Shown here piece by piece: positions 1 to 5,011 of a DNA stretch of 5,645 nt. The notes beneath the pieces are model-generated. The model saw only the letters and a list, made by a program, of their open reading frames with translations. It made no database searches and was not told the DNA's origin. This DNA comes from Alphaproteobacteria bacterium. Its GTDB lineage: Bacteria; Pseudomonadota; Alphaproteobacteria; JAJFFI01. Location of the stretch: contig JAJFFI010000066.1 of assembly GCA_021776755.1 (NCBI GenBank), positions 1 to 5,645 of the forward strand, in the 5' to 3' direction. A program made the position numbers and the translations under genes. The number at the start of each line of letters is the position of its first letter. The stretch's first letter is position 1.

Positions 1-584
1 CGCTCGGGGTGCGCATCGGGCGCGCTTCCGTGTTCGTCCCCCGGCTCTTTGCGCGAAAGTCCGCATTCCTCCGCCGCCAGCTCGCGGTGGCTGTCTTCGG
101 GTGCGATCCGGAGATGGCGCACGGTGCCGCCTACGCAATGAACCCGCCGGGCGTGCCTGACGATTTCTGGCTCGCGGCCGGTTACATCCCGGTTGGGGCG
201 GCGGCGGTGCGGGCCGATGCCCTCGAGCAGCTTGGCGTCGAGGCCTACCGGCTTGGCGGGAAAGCCAAGTTCGAGCTCACCGGACCGATGCGTGAAATTC
301 TCGGCGCGCCGGATGCGGTCGCCGCCGAGGCGATCGCGAGCCTTGGCTTCCGGGCCGCCGTGAGCGACGAGGGCGTGACCTTTACCCGGCGGCGCGGCGG
401 CGGCAGGGGACGGCCACGGCCGCTGCCTGGCGAGCAGGAAACGACGCCCGATGCCGGCAATCGCAGATCTGGAAAGACGGCAGGCGCGAGCCCCCGCAAA
501 AAGCCGCGTGCCAAACCGGGCGGCAAACCCAAGGTCGATCCGGCCTCGCCGTTCGCCAAGCTCCGTGAGTTGTATTTCAATTGA
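1..584 (+). CDS. Suv3-like DEAD/DEAH-box helicase, C-terminal part (5' truncated by window edge)
   Basis: The frame is open from the left edge (first full codon at 3) to a TGA at 582-584, so about 193 C-terminal residues are visible. The helicase motor domains lie outside the window. What remains begins with LGVRIGRASVFVPRLF, which resembles the GVRxGxxxVFLPxLLKP segment that follows the helicase core in Suv3/mgpS-like ATP-dependent helicases of alphaproteobacteria. A mixed alpha/beta accessory region follows, then a low-complexity basic tail rich in Arg, Lys, Gly and Pro (about residues 128-175 of the visible part). The gene ends in SPFAKLRELYF; an SPFAxL-like ending is common in this family. 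The tail probably binds RNA. The stop overlaps the start of the S4 RNA-binding gene, which suggests co-translation and a shared RNA-related role. Identification rests on the C-terminus and the neighbours only, so substrate and polarity cannot be judged. Confidence 0.8.
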   Translation, partial: LGVRIGRASVFVPRLFARKSAFLRRQLAVAVFGCDPEMAHGAAYAMNPPGVPDDFWLAAGYIPVGAAAVRADALEQLGVEAYRLGGKAKFELTGPMREILGAPDAVAAEAIASLGFRAAVSDEGVTFTRRRGGGRGRPRPLPGEQETTPDAGNRRSGKTAGASPRKKPRAKPGGKPKVDPASPFAKLRELYFN

Positions 585-982
585 GCGGCATCGCGGCAGA
601 TGCTGGCGACACCGTCCGGCTCGACCGGTGGCTCTGGTACGCGCGATTTTTCAAGAGCCGGACGATGGCGTCCCGGCTTTGCGGGTCCGGCAAACTGCGG
701 CTCAACCGGGAGCCGGTGCGGAAATCGGCACAGACGGTGCGGGTGGGCGATGTTCTGACATTCCCGCTGGGCCCCCACATCCGCGTCATCGAGATCGTGG
801 AACTCGGCAGCCGCCGCGGCCCGGCGCCTGAGGCGCAGGCGCTGTACGCCGATCTCGCGCCGCCGCAGCCGCGGGCAAAGGCCGATCCCGCATCGCCCAG
901 CACGCCTGCCCGCGAGAAAGGCATGGGCCGCCCCACCAAGCAGGACCGCCGCGCGTACGACCGCTTGCGGGGCGACGACTAG
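581..982 (+). CDS. S4-domain RNA-binding protein, Hsp15-like
   Basis: This 133-residue protein has an S4 RNA-binding fold at about residues 12-60: VRLDRWLWYARFFKSRTMA gives the first helices, then the LCGSGKLRLNREPVRKSAQTV turn, and VRVGDVLTF closes the domain. The alanine/proline-rich stretch at about 82-110 is probably unstructured. The basic end GRPTKQDRRAYDRLRG (116-131) matches the GRPTKxDRRxxDR tail of Hsp15 (HslR) relatives. Hsp15 in E. coli binds stalled 50S subunits carrying nascent chains; a similar ribosome or rRNA role is inferred here. The start is TTG at 581, chosen because it overlaps the helicase stop as TTGA and places the S4 domain at the usual distance from the N-terminus. 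Only a weak GTGAG at 565-569 could serve as ribosome binding site, so translation probably depends on coupling to the helicase gene. The stop TAG (980-982) overlaps the stop of the opposing methyltransferase gene. Confidence 0.9.
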   Translation: MSGIAADAGDTVRLDRWLWYARFFKSRTMASRLCGSGKLRLNREPVRKSAQTVRVGDVLTFPLGPHIRVIEIVELGSRRGPAPEAQALYADLAPPQPRAKADPASPSTPAREKGMGRPTKQDRRAYDRLRGDD

Positions 983-1602
983 GCGCGTTCGAAAAAGACC
1001 GAGAGGTTGTTCGCGGGCATCTCGACGGTTTCCGTGAGGTTGAGGCTGTTATCCCTGCCCAGCGCCACGACGTCTTCGAGGTCGCGCACTCCCCAGGACG
1101 GGTCGCGGGCGCGGAGACTTGCGTCAAAGGAGGCGTTCGAGGGTGCGGTGGGCTGTCCGCCAATGTGAAACGGGCCGTAGAGATACAGCACCCCGCCGGC
1201 CGGCAGCAGCGCGCCCGCGCCGCGCAAAAGACCCACGGCCGCAGCCCAGGGCGCGATGTGGATCATGTTGGCGCAGGTGATGGCGGTGACGTTCCGCCCA
1301 TCAAGCACCGCCTCCCATCCGTCCACCGTCACGTCGATCTCGACCGGCGCGTTGATGTTGGTGGCCTCATTGAGCGCCGTGTGGGCGGCGATACTGCGCA
1401 GCGCTTCAGTCTCGATGTCGCTCGGCTGAAACGTCAGTGCCGGAAGGGACAGCGCGAAATGCACGACGTGCTCGCCCGAGCCCGATGCGATCTCCAGCAC
1501 GGTTCCCTCGTCCGGCAGCCGCTCGCGCAAGACCTCGAGAATAGCGTCGCGATTGCGCGCGGTGGCGGGGTAGTGGAGGGCGTCGTCCGGGCTCGCTTTC
1601 AT
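979..1602 (-). CDS. DUF938 / METTL26-type SAM-dependent methyltransferase
   Basis: This 207-residue class I methyltransferase-like protein belongs to the DUF938 family, whose eukaryotic member is METTL26. Visible hallmarks are an N-terminal YPATARNRDAI (11-21), SAM-binding motif I VLEIASGSGEHVVHFA (35-50), an acidic motif QPSDI (59-63), CANMIHIAPW (110-119) after the fourth strand, LYGPF (141-145), FDASLRARDPSWGVRDLEDV (159-178) and the end MPANNLSVFF (195-204). The length is normal and the protein looks complete. The substrate is not known for the family. The start is the ATG at 1602-1600, because all family motifs lie downstream of it and the open frame further upstream runs antisense through the TerB-like gene with no family similarity. 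There is no clear Shine-Dalgarno sequence before this ATG. The gene converges on the S4 gene and is divergent from the TerB-like gene. Confidence 0.93.
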   Translation of the reverse strand: MKASPDDALHYPATARNRDAILEVLRERLPDEGTVLEIASGSGEHVVHFALSLPALTFQPSDIETEALRSIAAHTALNEATNINAPVEIDVTVDGWEAVLDGRNVTAITCANMIHIAPWAAAVGLLRGAGALLPAGGVLYLYGPFHIGGQPTAPSNASFDASLRARDPSWGVRDLEDVVALGRDNSLNLTETVEMPANNLSVFFERA

Positions 1603-1710
1603 GCCGCGCAGCCTAGGCGCGGGCAGGGTTTCCGGCAAGGTTCCGCATGAGGCGTCCCGGCAGGCGGGGCAGGCTTGCGCGCCCCTGACCCCTGTGATAC
1701 CCACACCGCC
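1603..1710. promoter_or_regulatory. Divergent spacer with weak candidate promoters on both strands
   Basis: This 108-base spacer must carry the start signals for the methyltransferase (leftward) and probably the TerB-like gene (rightward). On the minus strand, TTGCCG (1638-1633) and TAGGCT (1615-1610) are separated by 17 bases, and the second box ends only 7 bases before the ATG. On the plus strand, TTGCGC (1675-1680) is followed by TGATACC (1695-1701), at poorer spacing and match. Neither start codon has a recognisable Shine-Dalgarno sequence. Both pairs of boxes are weak by eye and could be chance in GC-rich DNA. Confidence 0.3.
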
Positions 1711-2187
1711 ATGTTGCAGCGGCTCAAGGCCCTGTTTCCCGACAAACCGGACGGTGGGCGAGACGGGCGAGGCCCTCGCGGTGACAGCGAGCTGGCGCTT
1801 GCTGTCGCGGTGTTGCTGGTCGAGGCGGCCCGCATGGACGGCACCTTCGATGCCGACGAGCGGGAAACGATCAGGGACATCATCGCAAACCGGCTCAAGA
1901 TCGGCGACACCGATCCGGAGGCGTTGATCGAGGCCGCCGAGCGCCGCGCCGAGGAAGCGGCGGACTGGTGGTCCTTCGCGCAGGTCGCGAAGAACAGTTT
2001 TGACTATGAGGAGCGTGTGCGCCTGGTCGAAATGCTGTGGGAAGTGTCCTATGCGGATGGCGTCCTGCACGACTATGAAGCAAACTTGCTTCGTCGGCTC
2101 ACAGGTCTACTTTATGTGACGGACCAGGATAGCGGGGCGGCCCGCAAGCGTGTGCTGGACCGGCTCGGAATTGATACCGGCGCCTGA
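1711..2187 (+). CDS. TerB-like (tellurite resistance TerB / DjlA N-terminal-like) protein
   Basis: This 158-residue, largely helical, acidic protein has the two-fold layout of the TerB fold. The first half holds ALAVAVLLVEAARMDGTFDADERETI (about 29-54), with Asp43, Asp48 and Glu50 in the ARxDGxxxxxE pattern. The second half holds VEMLWEVSYADGVLHDYEANLLRRL (106-130), with Asp116 and Glu123 in the matching ADGxxxxxE pattern. In TerB these acidic residues bind metal. The protein has no signal peptide or membrane segment. Single-domain TerB proteins are common in alphaproteobacteria and are not proof of tellurite resistance; no other ter genes are visible, so function is unknown. The start is ATG 1711, which begins MLQRLKALF and puts the domain at the normal distance; a TTG at 1675 would add 12 residues without support. 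The first copy of a GC-rich repeat overlaps the stop codon. The gene may be co-transcribed with fdxA, 102 bases downstream. Confidence 0.85.
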   Translation: MLQRLKALFPDKPDGGRDGRGPRGDSELALAVAVLLVEAARMDGTFDADERETIRDIIANRLKIGDTDPEALIEAAERRAEEAADWWSFAQVAKNSFDYEERVRLVEMLWEVSYADGVLHDYEANLLRRLTGLLYVTDQDSGAARKRVLDRLGIDTGA

Positions 2188-2241
2188 CGGCGCGTGACAA
2201 CGCAGCGGCGCCTGACGGCGCCCGGCAGAAAGACAACGCAG
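2178..2241 (+). repeat. Short direct repeats forming tandem hairpins between the TerB-like gene and fdxA
   Basis: CGGCGCCTGACGGCGC occurs exactly at 2178-2193 and again at 2206-2221. A second unit, GACAACGCAG, occurs at 2196-2205 and 2232-2241. The first 16-mer contains the last two codons and stop of the TerB-like gene, so the second copy looks like a partial duplication of that gene end. Each 16-mer can fold: 2207-2222 is GGCGCC-TGAC-GGCGCC, a perfect 6-bp stem with a 4-base loop, and the first copy gives a 5-bp stem. No T-run follows either, so these are not typical intrinsic terminators. Confidence 0.85.
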
Positions 2242-2289
2242 TGCCGCCGCACCGACACAGGCTGGCGGTCAGGGCATCAGGAGAACAGA

Positions 2290-2625
2290 ATGACATACGT
2301 CGTCACGGAAAACTGCATCAAGTGCAAGTACCAGGACTGCGTCGAGGTTTGCCCGGTGGATTGCTTCTACGTGGGCGAGAACATGCTGGTGATCCATCCG
2401 GACGAATGCATCGACTGCGGTGTGTGCGAGCCGGAGTGCCCGGCCGAGGCGATCATTCCGGATACCGAGTCTGATGCCGAGAAATGGGTTTCTTTCAACC
2501 GCGATTACTCGGAAAAGTGGCCGAACATCACCCGCAAGGGCGACCAGCTGCCCGACGCCGAGGAATGGGACGGCAAGGAAGGCAAAATGGCGGAATTCAG
2601 CGAAAAACCAGGCGTCGGGGACTGA
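2290..2625 (+). CDS. fdxA: Seven-iron ferredoxin (3Fe-4S plus 4Fe-4S), FdxA type
   Basis: This 111-residue cytoplasmic electron carrier has the Cys pattern of Azotobacter ferredoxin I, offset by one for the initiating Met. Cys9, Cys17 and Cys50 should bind the [3Fe-4S] cluster; Cys21, Cys40, Cys43 and Cys46 should bind the [4Fe-4S] cluster; Cys12 and Cys25 are the usual extra cysteines. The segments [16 protein letters not shown] (12-27) and [17 protein letters not shown] (39-55) are plain. The acidic C-terminal extension (about 60-111) with EKWPNIT and DAEEWDG is also typical of the family, so the length is normal. The ATG at 2290 is well supported by AGGAGA at 2279-2284, five bases upstream. 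FdxA donates electrons at low potential, but its partner here cannot be told from the neighbours. It precedes carD in the same direction, separated by a terminator. Confidence 0.97.
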   Translation: MTYVVTENCIKCKYQDCVEVCPVDCFYVGENMLVIHPDECIDCGVCEPECPAEAIIPDTESDAEKWVSFNRDYSEKWPNITRKGDQLPDAEEWDGKEGKMAEFSEKPGVGD

Positions 2626-2657
2626 TTTTCGCGCCTCTGTCCGCGCGCGGCGGCTGG

Positions 2658-2686
2658 TTGGGACCGTACGACACTAAACCTTTAAG
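2658..2686 (+). promoter_or_regulatory. Candidate promoter downstream of fdxA
   Basis: TTGGGA at 2658-2663 and TTTAAG at 2681-2686 are separated by 17 bases, and each matches the sigma-70 consensus at four of six positions. A transcript would begin near 2693 and run into the terminator ending at 2831. The match is modest and was found by eye. Confidence 0.3.
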
Positions 2687-2776
2687 GATCAATGGCTTGC
2701 ACCTGTAAAACGGCGCTGCCCGCGCGTTGTGCTGCGTTGCAACACGGCGGTGCTAGGAATCCGGCTAATTTTGTGT

Positions 2777-2782
2777 TATAGT
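2777..2782 (+). promoter_or_regulatory. Candidate -10 box just before the terminator
   Basis: TATAGT matches the -10 consensus at five of six positions and lies in the most AT-rich stretch of the window. The -35 position (TAGGAA at 2754-2759, 17-base spacing) is poor. A start near 2789 would give an RNA of only about 45 nt before the terminator, unless the hairpin is read through into carD. Confidence 0.25.
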
Positions 2783-2795
2783 GTTGAAACTAAAT

Positions 2796-2831
2796 GACGG
2801 CTCGGAGAAGTGAGGCTCCGGCCGTCTTTTT
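2796..2831 (+). terminator. Intrinsic terminator between fdxA and carD
   Basis: GACGGC (2796-2801) pairs with GCCGTC (2821-2826), and CGGAG (2803-2807) pairs with CTCCG (2816-2820). This gives an 11-bp stem with one bulged T (2802) and an 8-base loop, followed directly by TTTTT (2827-2831). It lies about 170 bases after the fdxA stop and 150 bases before the carD start, so it either ends fdxA-derived or local transcripts or acts as an attenuator upstream of carD. Confidence 0.85.
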
Positions 2832-2861
2832 GTCAGCGACGCGGCCTTTGAGGCATTTCCG

Positions 2862-2875
2862 CGCACAGCTGTGCG
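2862..2875. promoter_or_regulatory. Perfect 14-base palindrome upstream of carD
   Basis: CGCACAGCTGTGCG is a perfect inverted repeat with no spacer, 107 bases before the carD ATG and just after the terminator. Such a site could be an operator for a dimeric regulator. It matches no site that I recognise, and its role is unproven. Confidence 0.35.
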
Positions 2876-2982
2876 GCGGTAGGTTCCTTGCGGACCGGCC
2901 TTTGGCGGGATTGAACGATTTTCAGGCAGCCTGCTGGCAAAAGCGCAATCGAGGCTGATTTAACCGAAGAAGAGGTGCCAGC

Positions 2983-3480
2983 ATGGCAAAAGATGCAGGA
3001 TTCAAGGAAGGCGACCACGTGGTGTACCCGACGCATGGCGTCGGCAAGATCACCGCAGTCGAGAGCCAGACGATCGCAGATCAGAAGCTGGAACTCTTCG
3101 TGATCGACTTCGAAAAAGAAAAAATGATCCTGCGGGTTCCCGTTGCCAAGGCCGAAGGGTCGGGGCTGCGCAAACTCAGCAACAAGAAGGTGATGGACAC
3201 CGCGCTGACCACGCTCAAGGGCCGGTCGCGGGTGAAGCGGACCATGTGGAGCCGCCGTGCCCAGGAATACGAGGCCAAGATCAATTCGGGTGATCCGGTC
3301 TCCATCGCCGAAGTCGTGCGGGATCTGCACCGCAATGCGGGGCAGCCGGACCAGTCCTATTCCGAGCGCCAGATTTACCAGGCGGCGCTGGACCGGCTGG
3401 TGCGCGAGCTCGCCGCGGTCGAGAAGATCAACGAGGCGGCAGCCACCGAGAAGCTGGAGAAACTGCTTCAGGCGGCCTGA
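2983..3480 (+). CDS. carD: CarD/CdnL-family RNA polymerase-binding transcription regulator
   Basis: This 165-residue protein has the N-terminal Tudor-like RNA polymerase interaction domain at about 7-65, with FKEGDHVVYPTHGVGKI (7-23) as its signature and IDFEKEKMILRVPVAKA (41-57) as the later strands. The C-terminal all-helical DNA-binding domain (about 70-165) contains the tryptophan of TMWSRRAQEYEAKI (Trp89), the position that in mycobacterial CarD wedges into the upstream edge of the transcription bubble. SGDPVSIAEVVRDL and YSERQIYQAALDRLVRELA are typical helices. CarD binds the RNA polymerase beta subunit lobe and stabilises open complexes, notably at rRNA promoters. Length is standard for the family. 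The ATG at 2983 follows AGAGGT (2971-2976) at good spacing. A strong terminator follows 26 bases after the stop, so the gene is probably monocistronic. Confidence 0.96.
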   Translation: MAKDAGFKEGDHVVYPTHGVGKITAVESQTIADQKLELFVIDFEKEKMILRVPVAKAEGSGLRKLSNKKVMDTALTTLKGRSRVKRTMWSRRAQEYEAKINSGDPVSIAEVVRDLHRNAGQPDQSYSERQIYQAALDRLVRELAAVEKINEAAATEKLEKLLQAA

Positions 3481-3506
3481 CGCACCGCGCGTATCTGAAA
3501 TACAAA

Positions 3507-3541
3507 CGGGCCGAAGTCCTCAAGGATTTCGGCCCGTTTTT
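3507..3541. terminator. Strong intrinsic terminator shared by carD and the M48 protease gene
   Basis: CGGGCCGAAGTCC (3507-3519) pairs with GGATTTCGGCCCG (3524-3536) as a 13-bp stem, including one G-U pair, closed by the tetraloop TCAA and followed by TTTTT (3537-3541). AAA precedes the stem (3504-3506), so the hairpin also has a short T-run when read from the minus strand. It lies between two converging genes (carD stop 3480, protease stop 3557) and can serve both. Confidence 0.93.
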
Positions 3542-3556
3542 CGTTTCGGGTCTGCG

Positions 3557-5011
3557 TCAGCGGCGGCTCACGTATTTCACCCATTGGCCCGGCCGGAGTT
3601 CGTCGTTCGAATCGAGCCCGTTGAGCGTGCGGAAACGCAGCATCCGGTGCGACGGGAACGGCATCCGCGCAGCATAGCTCTGCGCGGTCTCGCCGCTCTT
3701 GACCCGCGTTGTGCGGAGCCGCAGCGGCTGCCCGCCGCCTTCCCGCGCCCGGCGGAAGCTGTAGGTGGTCCGCTGAAATGCCTGGCTGTAGCGCTGGGTG
3801 ACCTGCGGTTTGGTCACGAACAGGAAGCGCGCGATCGTGTTGGGCTTGTAGGCGATCGCAACCAGGCGGACATCGTGGGTCCCGCTGCGGGTCTGGATGC
3901 GGCCCGAACCGGTCGCCGCCGGGAAGCCGTTCACGCGGATGCTCTGGGCCCGGCTGATATTCAGTTTCTGGCCCGCGCGCCGGACATAGCCCGCCATCGA
4001 AAGCCCCTTTGGGCGGGGCGCGAAATCGAAGATGATCTGCGAGTTCTGCGGCCCCAGCGCCGTCACCTTGGCGGCACCGTTCAGGATGTTGAACCCCGGC
4101 GGCACCTCGAAGGCGAAGCCCAGCTTGGGATGAACGAAGCGTTGTCCGCGGACGATCCCGTTGTCGGGATCGCCGCCGTAGTAGAGCCCGTTGATGCGGC
4201 GCATGTAGTCGGCCGTGCCCCGCCGGCGCCCCTCGAGCTCGACGCCACCGGCCTGCTGCAGTGCCTGCTGGACGCGGTCCTGGGTGCGGGGATGGGTTGC
4301 GAGGAAGCTCGGTTTGGGGTCGCCACCTTCGCGGCTTGCGAGTGTGCTCTGCAGCCGCTGCTCGGCGATGAGCTTGTTCAGGAATGTCGCCATCGCGCGC
4401 GGGTCGTAGCCCGAGCGCACCAGGTATTGTACGCCCTTGCTGTCGGCCTCGAACTCATGCTGCCGGCTATAACTCGACATCACGGTCGCCGCTCCGACCG
4501 TCGCGACACTCCGCGCGGCATCACTGTCGAGCACACCTGAGAGAATGCCGATGCCAAGCTGGGCCAGCACCGATTGCTGCACCCGCTCCTCGCCGTGCTT
4601 CTCGGTCACATGGGCGATTTCATGGGCCAGCACACCGGCAAGCTCTGCCTCGTTGTTGGCGAGCGCCAGCATCCCGCGGGTGACGTAGACATAGCCCCCG
4701 GGCATGGCGAAGGCGTTCACGATATCGCTGTTCAGGACCGTGAAAATGAACCGCTGCCCTCGCATTGGAGTCTTCTGAAGGATGCGGTTGCCGATGGTGC
4801 GGACGTACTTGCGCACCCGCGGGTCGTGATACGCCCCGCCGAACTGCGCCACCAGTTTCGGGTGCTGCTCGCGCGACATCTTGGCCGCATCGATGAACTG
4901 GGCTGTCTGGACCGGCCCGTCCGAGCCCGCAGCCGCAGGCTGGATGAGCCACAACGCGGCGAGACCAATTGCGCCGGCCATCCGGTTCAGGGTGTTTCGC
5001 TTGTCCGTCAC
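3557..5011 (-). CDS. Exported M48-family zinc metalloprotease (BepA-like) with C-terminal LysM-like domain
   Basis: This 484-residue protein starts with a probable Sec signal peptide: a basic MTDKRNTLNR, a hydrophobic core and an AAA-G cleavage site near residue 28, so it should act in the periplasm. The peptidase M48 domain spans about 38-255. It contains FAMPGGYVYVTRGML (101-115), the zinc motif HEIAH (His130, Glu131, His134) and EFEAD (186-190), whose Glu186 should be the third zinc ligand. THPRTQDRVQQ (239-249) closes the domain. All catalytic residues are present. A beta-rich region at about 290-420 begins FVHPKLGFAFEVPPGF; I do not recognise it with certainty. The end (about 436-481: VKSGETAQSYAARM, then LRPGQWVKYV) resembles a degenerate LysM peptidoglycan-binding domain. 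BepA-like relatives degrade misassembled outer-membrane proteins, so envelope quality control is the likely role. The GTG start overlaps the stop of the upstream nuclease gene as GTGA. Confidence 0.93.
   Translation of the reverse strand: MTDKRNTLNRMAGAIGLAALWLIQPAAAGSDGPVQTAQFIDAAKMSREQHPKLVAQFGGAYHDPRVRKYVRTIGNRILQKTPMRGQRFIFTVLNSDIVNAFAMPGGYVYVTRGMLALANNEAELAGVLAHEIAHVTEKHGEERVQQSVLAQLGIGILSGVLDSDAARSVATVGAATVMSSYSRQHEFEADSKGVQYLVRSGYDPRAMATFLNKLIAEQRLQSTLASREGGDPKPSFLATHPRTQDRVQQALQQAGGVELEGRRRGTADYMRRINGLYYGGDPDNGIVRGQRFVHPKLGFAFEVPPGFNILNGAAKVTALGPQNSQIIFDFAPRPKGLSMAGYVRRAGQKLNISRAQSIRVNGFPAATGSGRIQTRSGTHDVRLVAIAYKPNTIARFLFVTKPQVTQRYSQAFQRTTYSFRRAREGGGQPLRLRTTRVKSGETAQSYAARMPFPSHRMLRFRTLNGLDSNDELRPGQWVKYVSRR

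Larger units (their letters stand above)
2693..2833 (+). ncRNA. Candidate small structured RNA (about 140 nt) or fdxA 3' UTR
   Basis: If the candidate promoter at 2658-2686 is used, the product would be a non-coding RNA of about 140 nt ending at the intrinsic terminator. Inside it, GGCGCTGCC (2712-2720) can pair with GGCGGTGCT (2746-2754) over nine positions including three G-U pairs. Within that, GTTGTG (2726-2731) pairs with TGCAAC (2738-2743) around a 6-base loop. An AT-rich single-stranded stretch follows, then the terminator hairpin. I recognise no known RNA family. The same bases could simply be the 3' end of the fdxA mRNA. Confidence 0.3.
2626..2982. other. 357-base intergenic region between fdxA and carD
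   Basis: I see no protein-coding gene here: the open frames are short, lack ribosome binding sites and resemble nothing I know. The left half (2626-2760) is GC-rich, with a palindrome CCGCGCGCGG at 2641-2650 and a foldable stretch at 2712-2754. Bases 2761-2795 are notably AT-rich for this window. An intrinsic terminator follows (2796-2831), then about 150 bases of untranslated DNA before carD, with a 14-base palindrome at 2862-2875. The carD promoter should lie between the terminator and 2970, but I could not pick out convincing boxes. Confidence 0.7.

Noticed and set aside
245..778. Minus-strand open frame opposite the helicase and S4 genes
   Set aside because: It is a shadow of two supported plus-strand genes and shows no recognisable domain.
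1603..2070. N-terminal extension of the methyltransferase to a start at 2070
   Set aside because: The extension is antisense to the TerB-like gene and shows no family similarity; every DUF938 motif lies after the ATG at 1602.
1711..2187. Tellurite resistance locus
   Set aside because: Only a stand-alone TerB-like gene is present, with no terC, terD, terZ or similar neighbours.
2194..2289. In-frame extension of fdxA to an upstream start at 2194
   Set aside because: The ATG at 2290 has an excellent AGGAGA site and gives the canonical FdxA N-terminus; the extra residues come from the repeat region.
2641..2650. CCGCGCGCGG palindrome after the fdxA stop as a terminator
   Set aside because: It is short, has no proper loop and no T-run follows; in GC-rich DNA such a run is expected by chance.
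3257..4540. Long plus-strand open frame of 427 codons running from within carD across the M48 gene
   Set aside because: It is antisense to a well-supported protease gene and out of frame with carD, is rich in Arg and Pro as GC-rich shadow frames are, and has no ribosome binding site or known domain.
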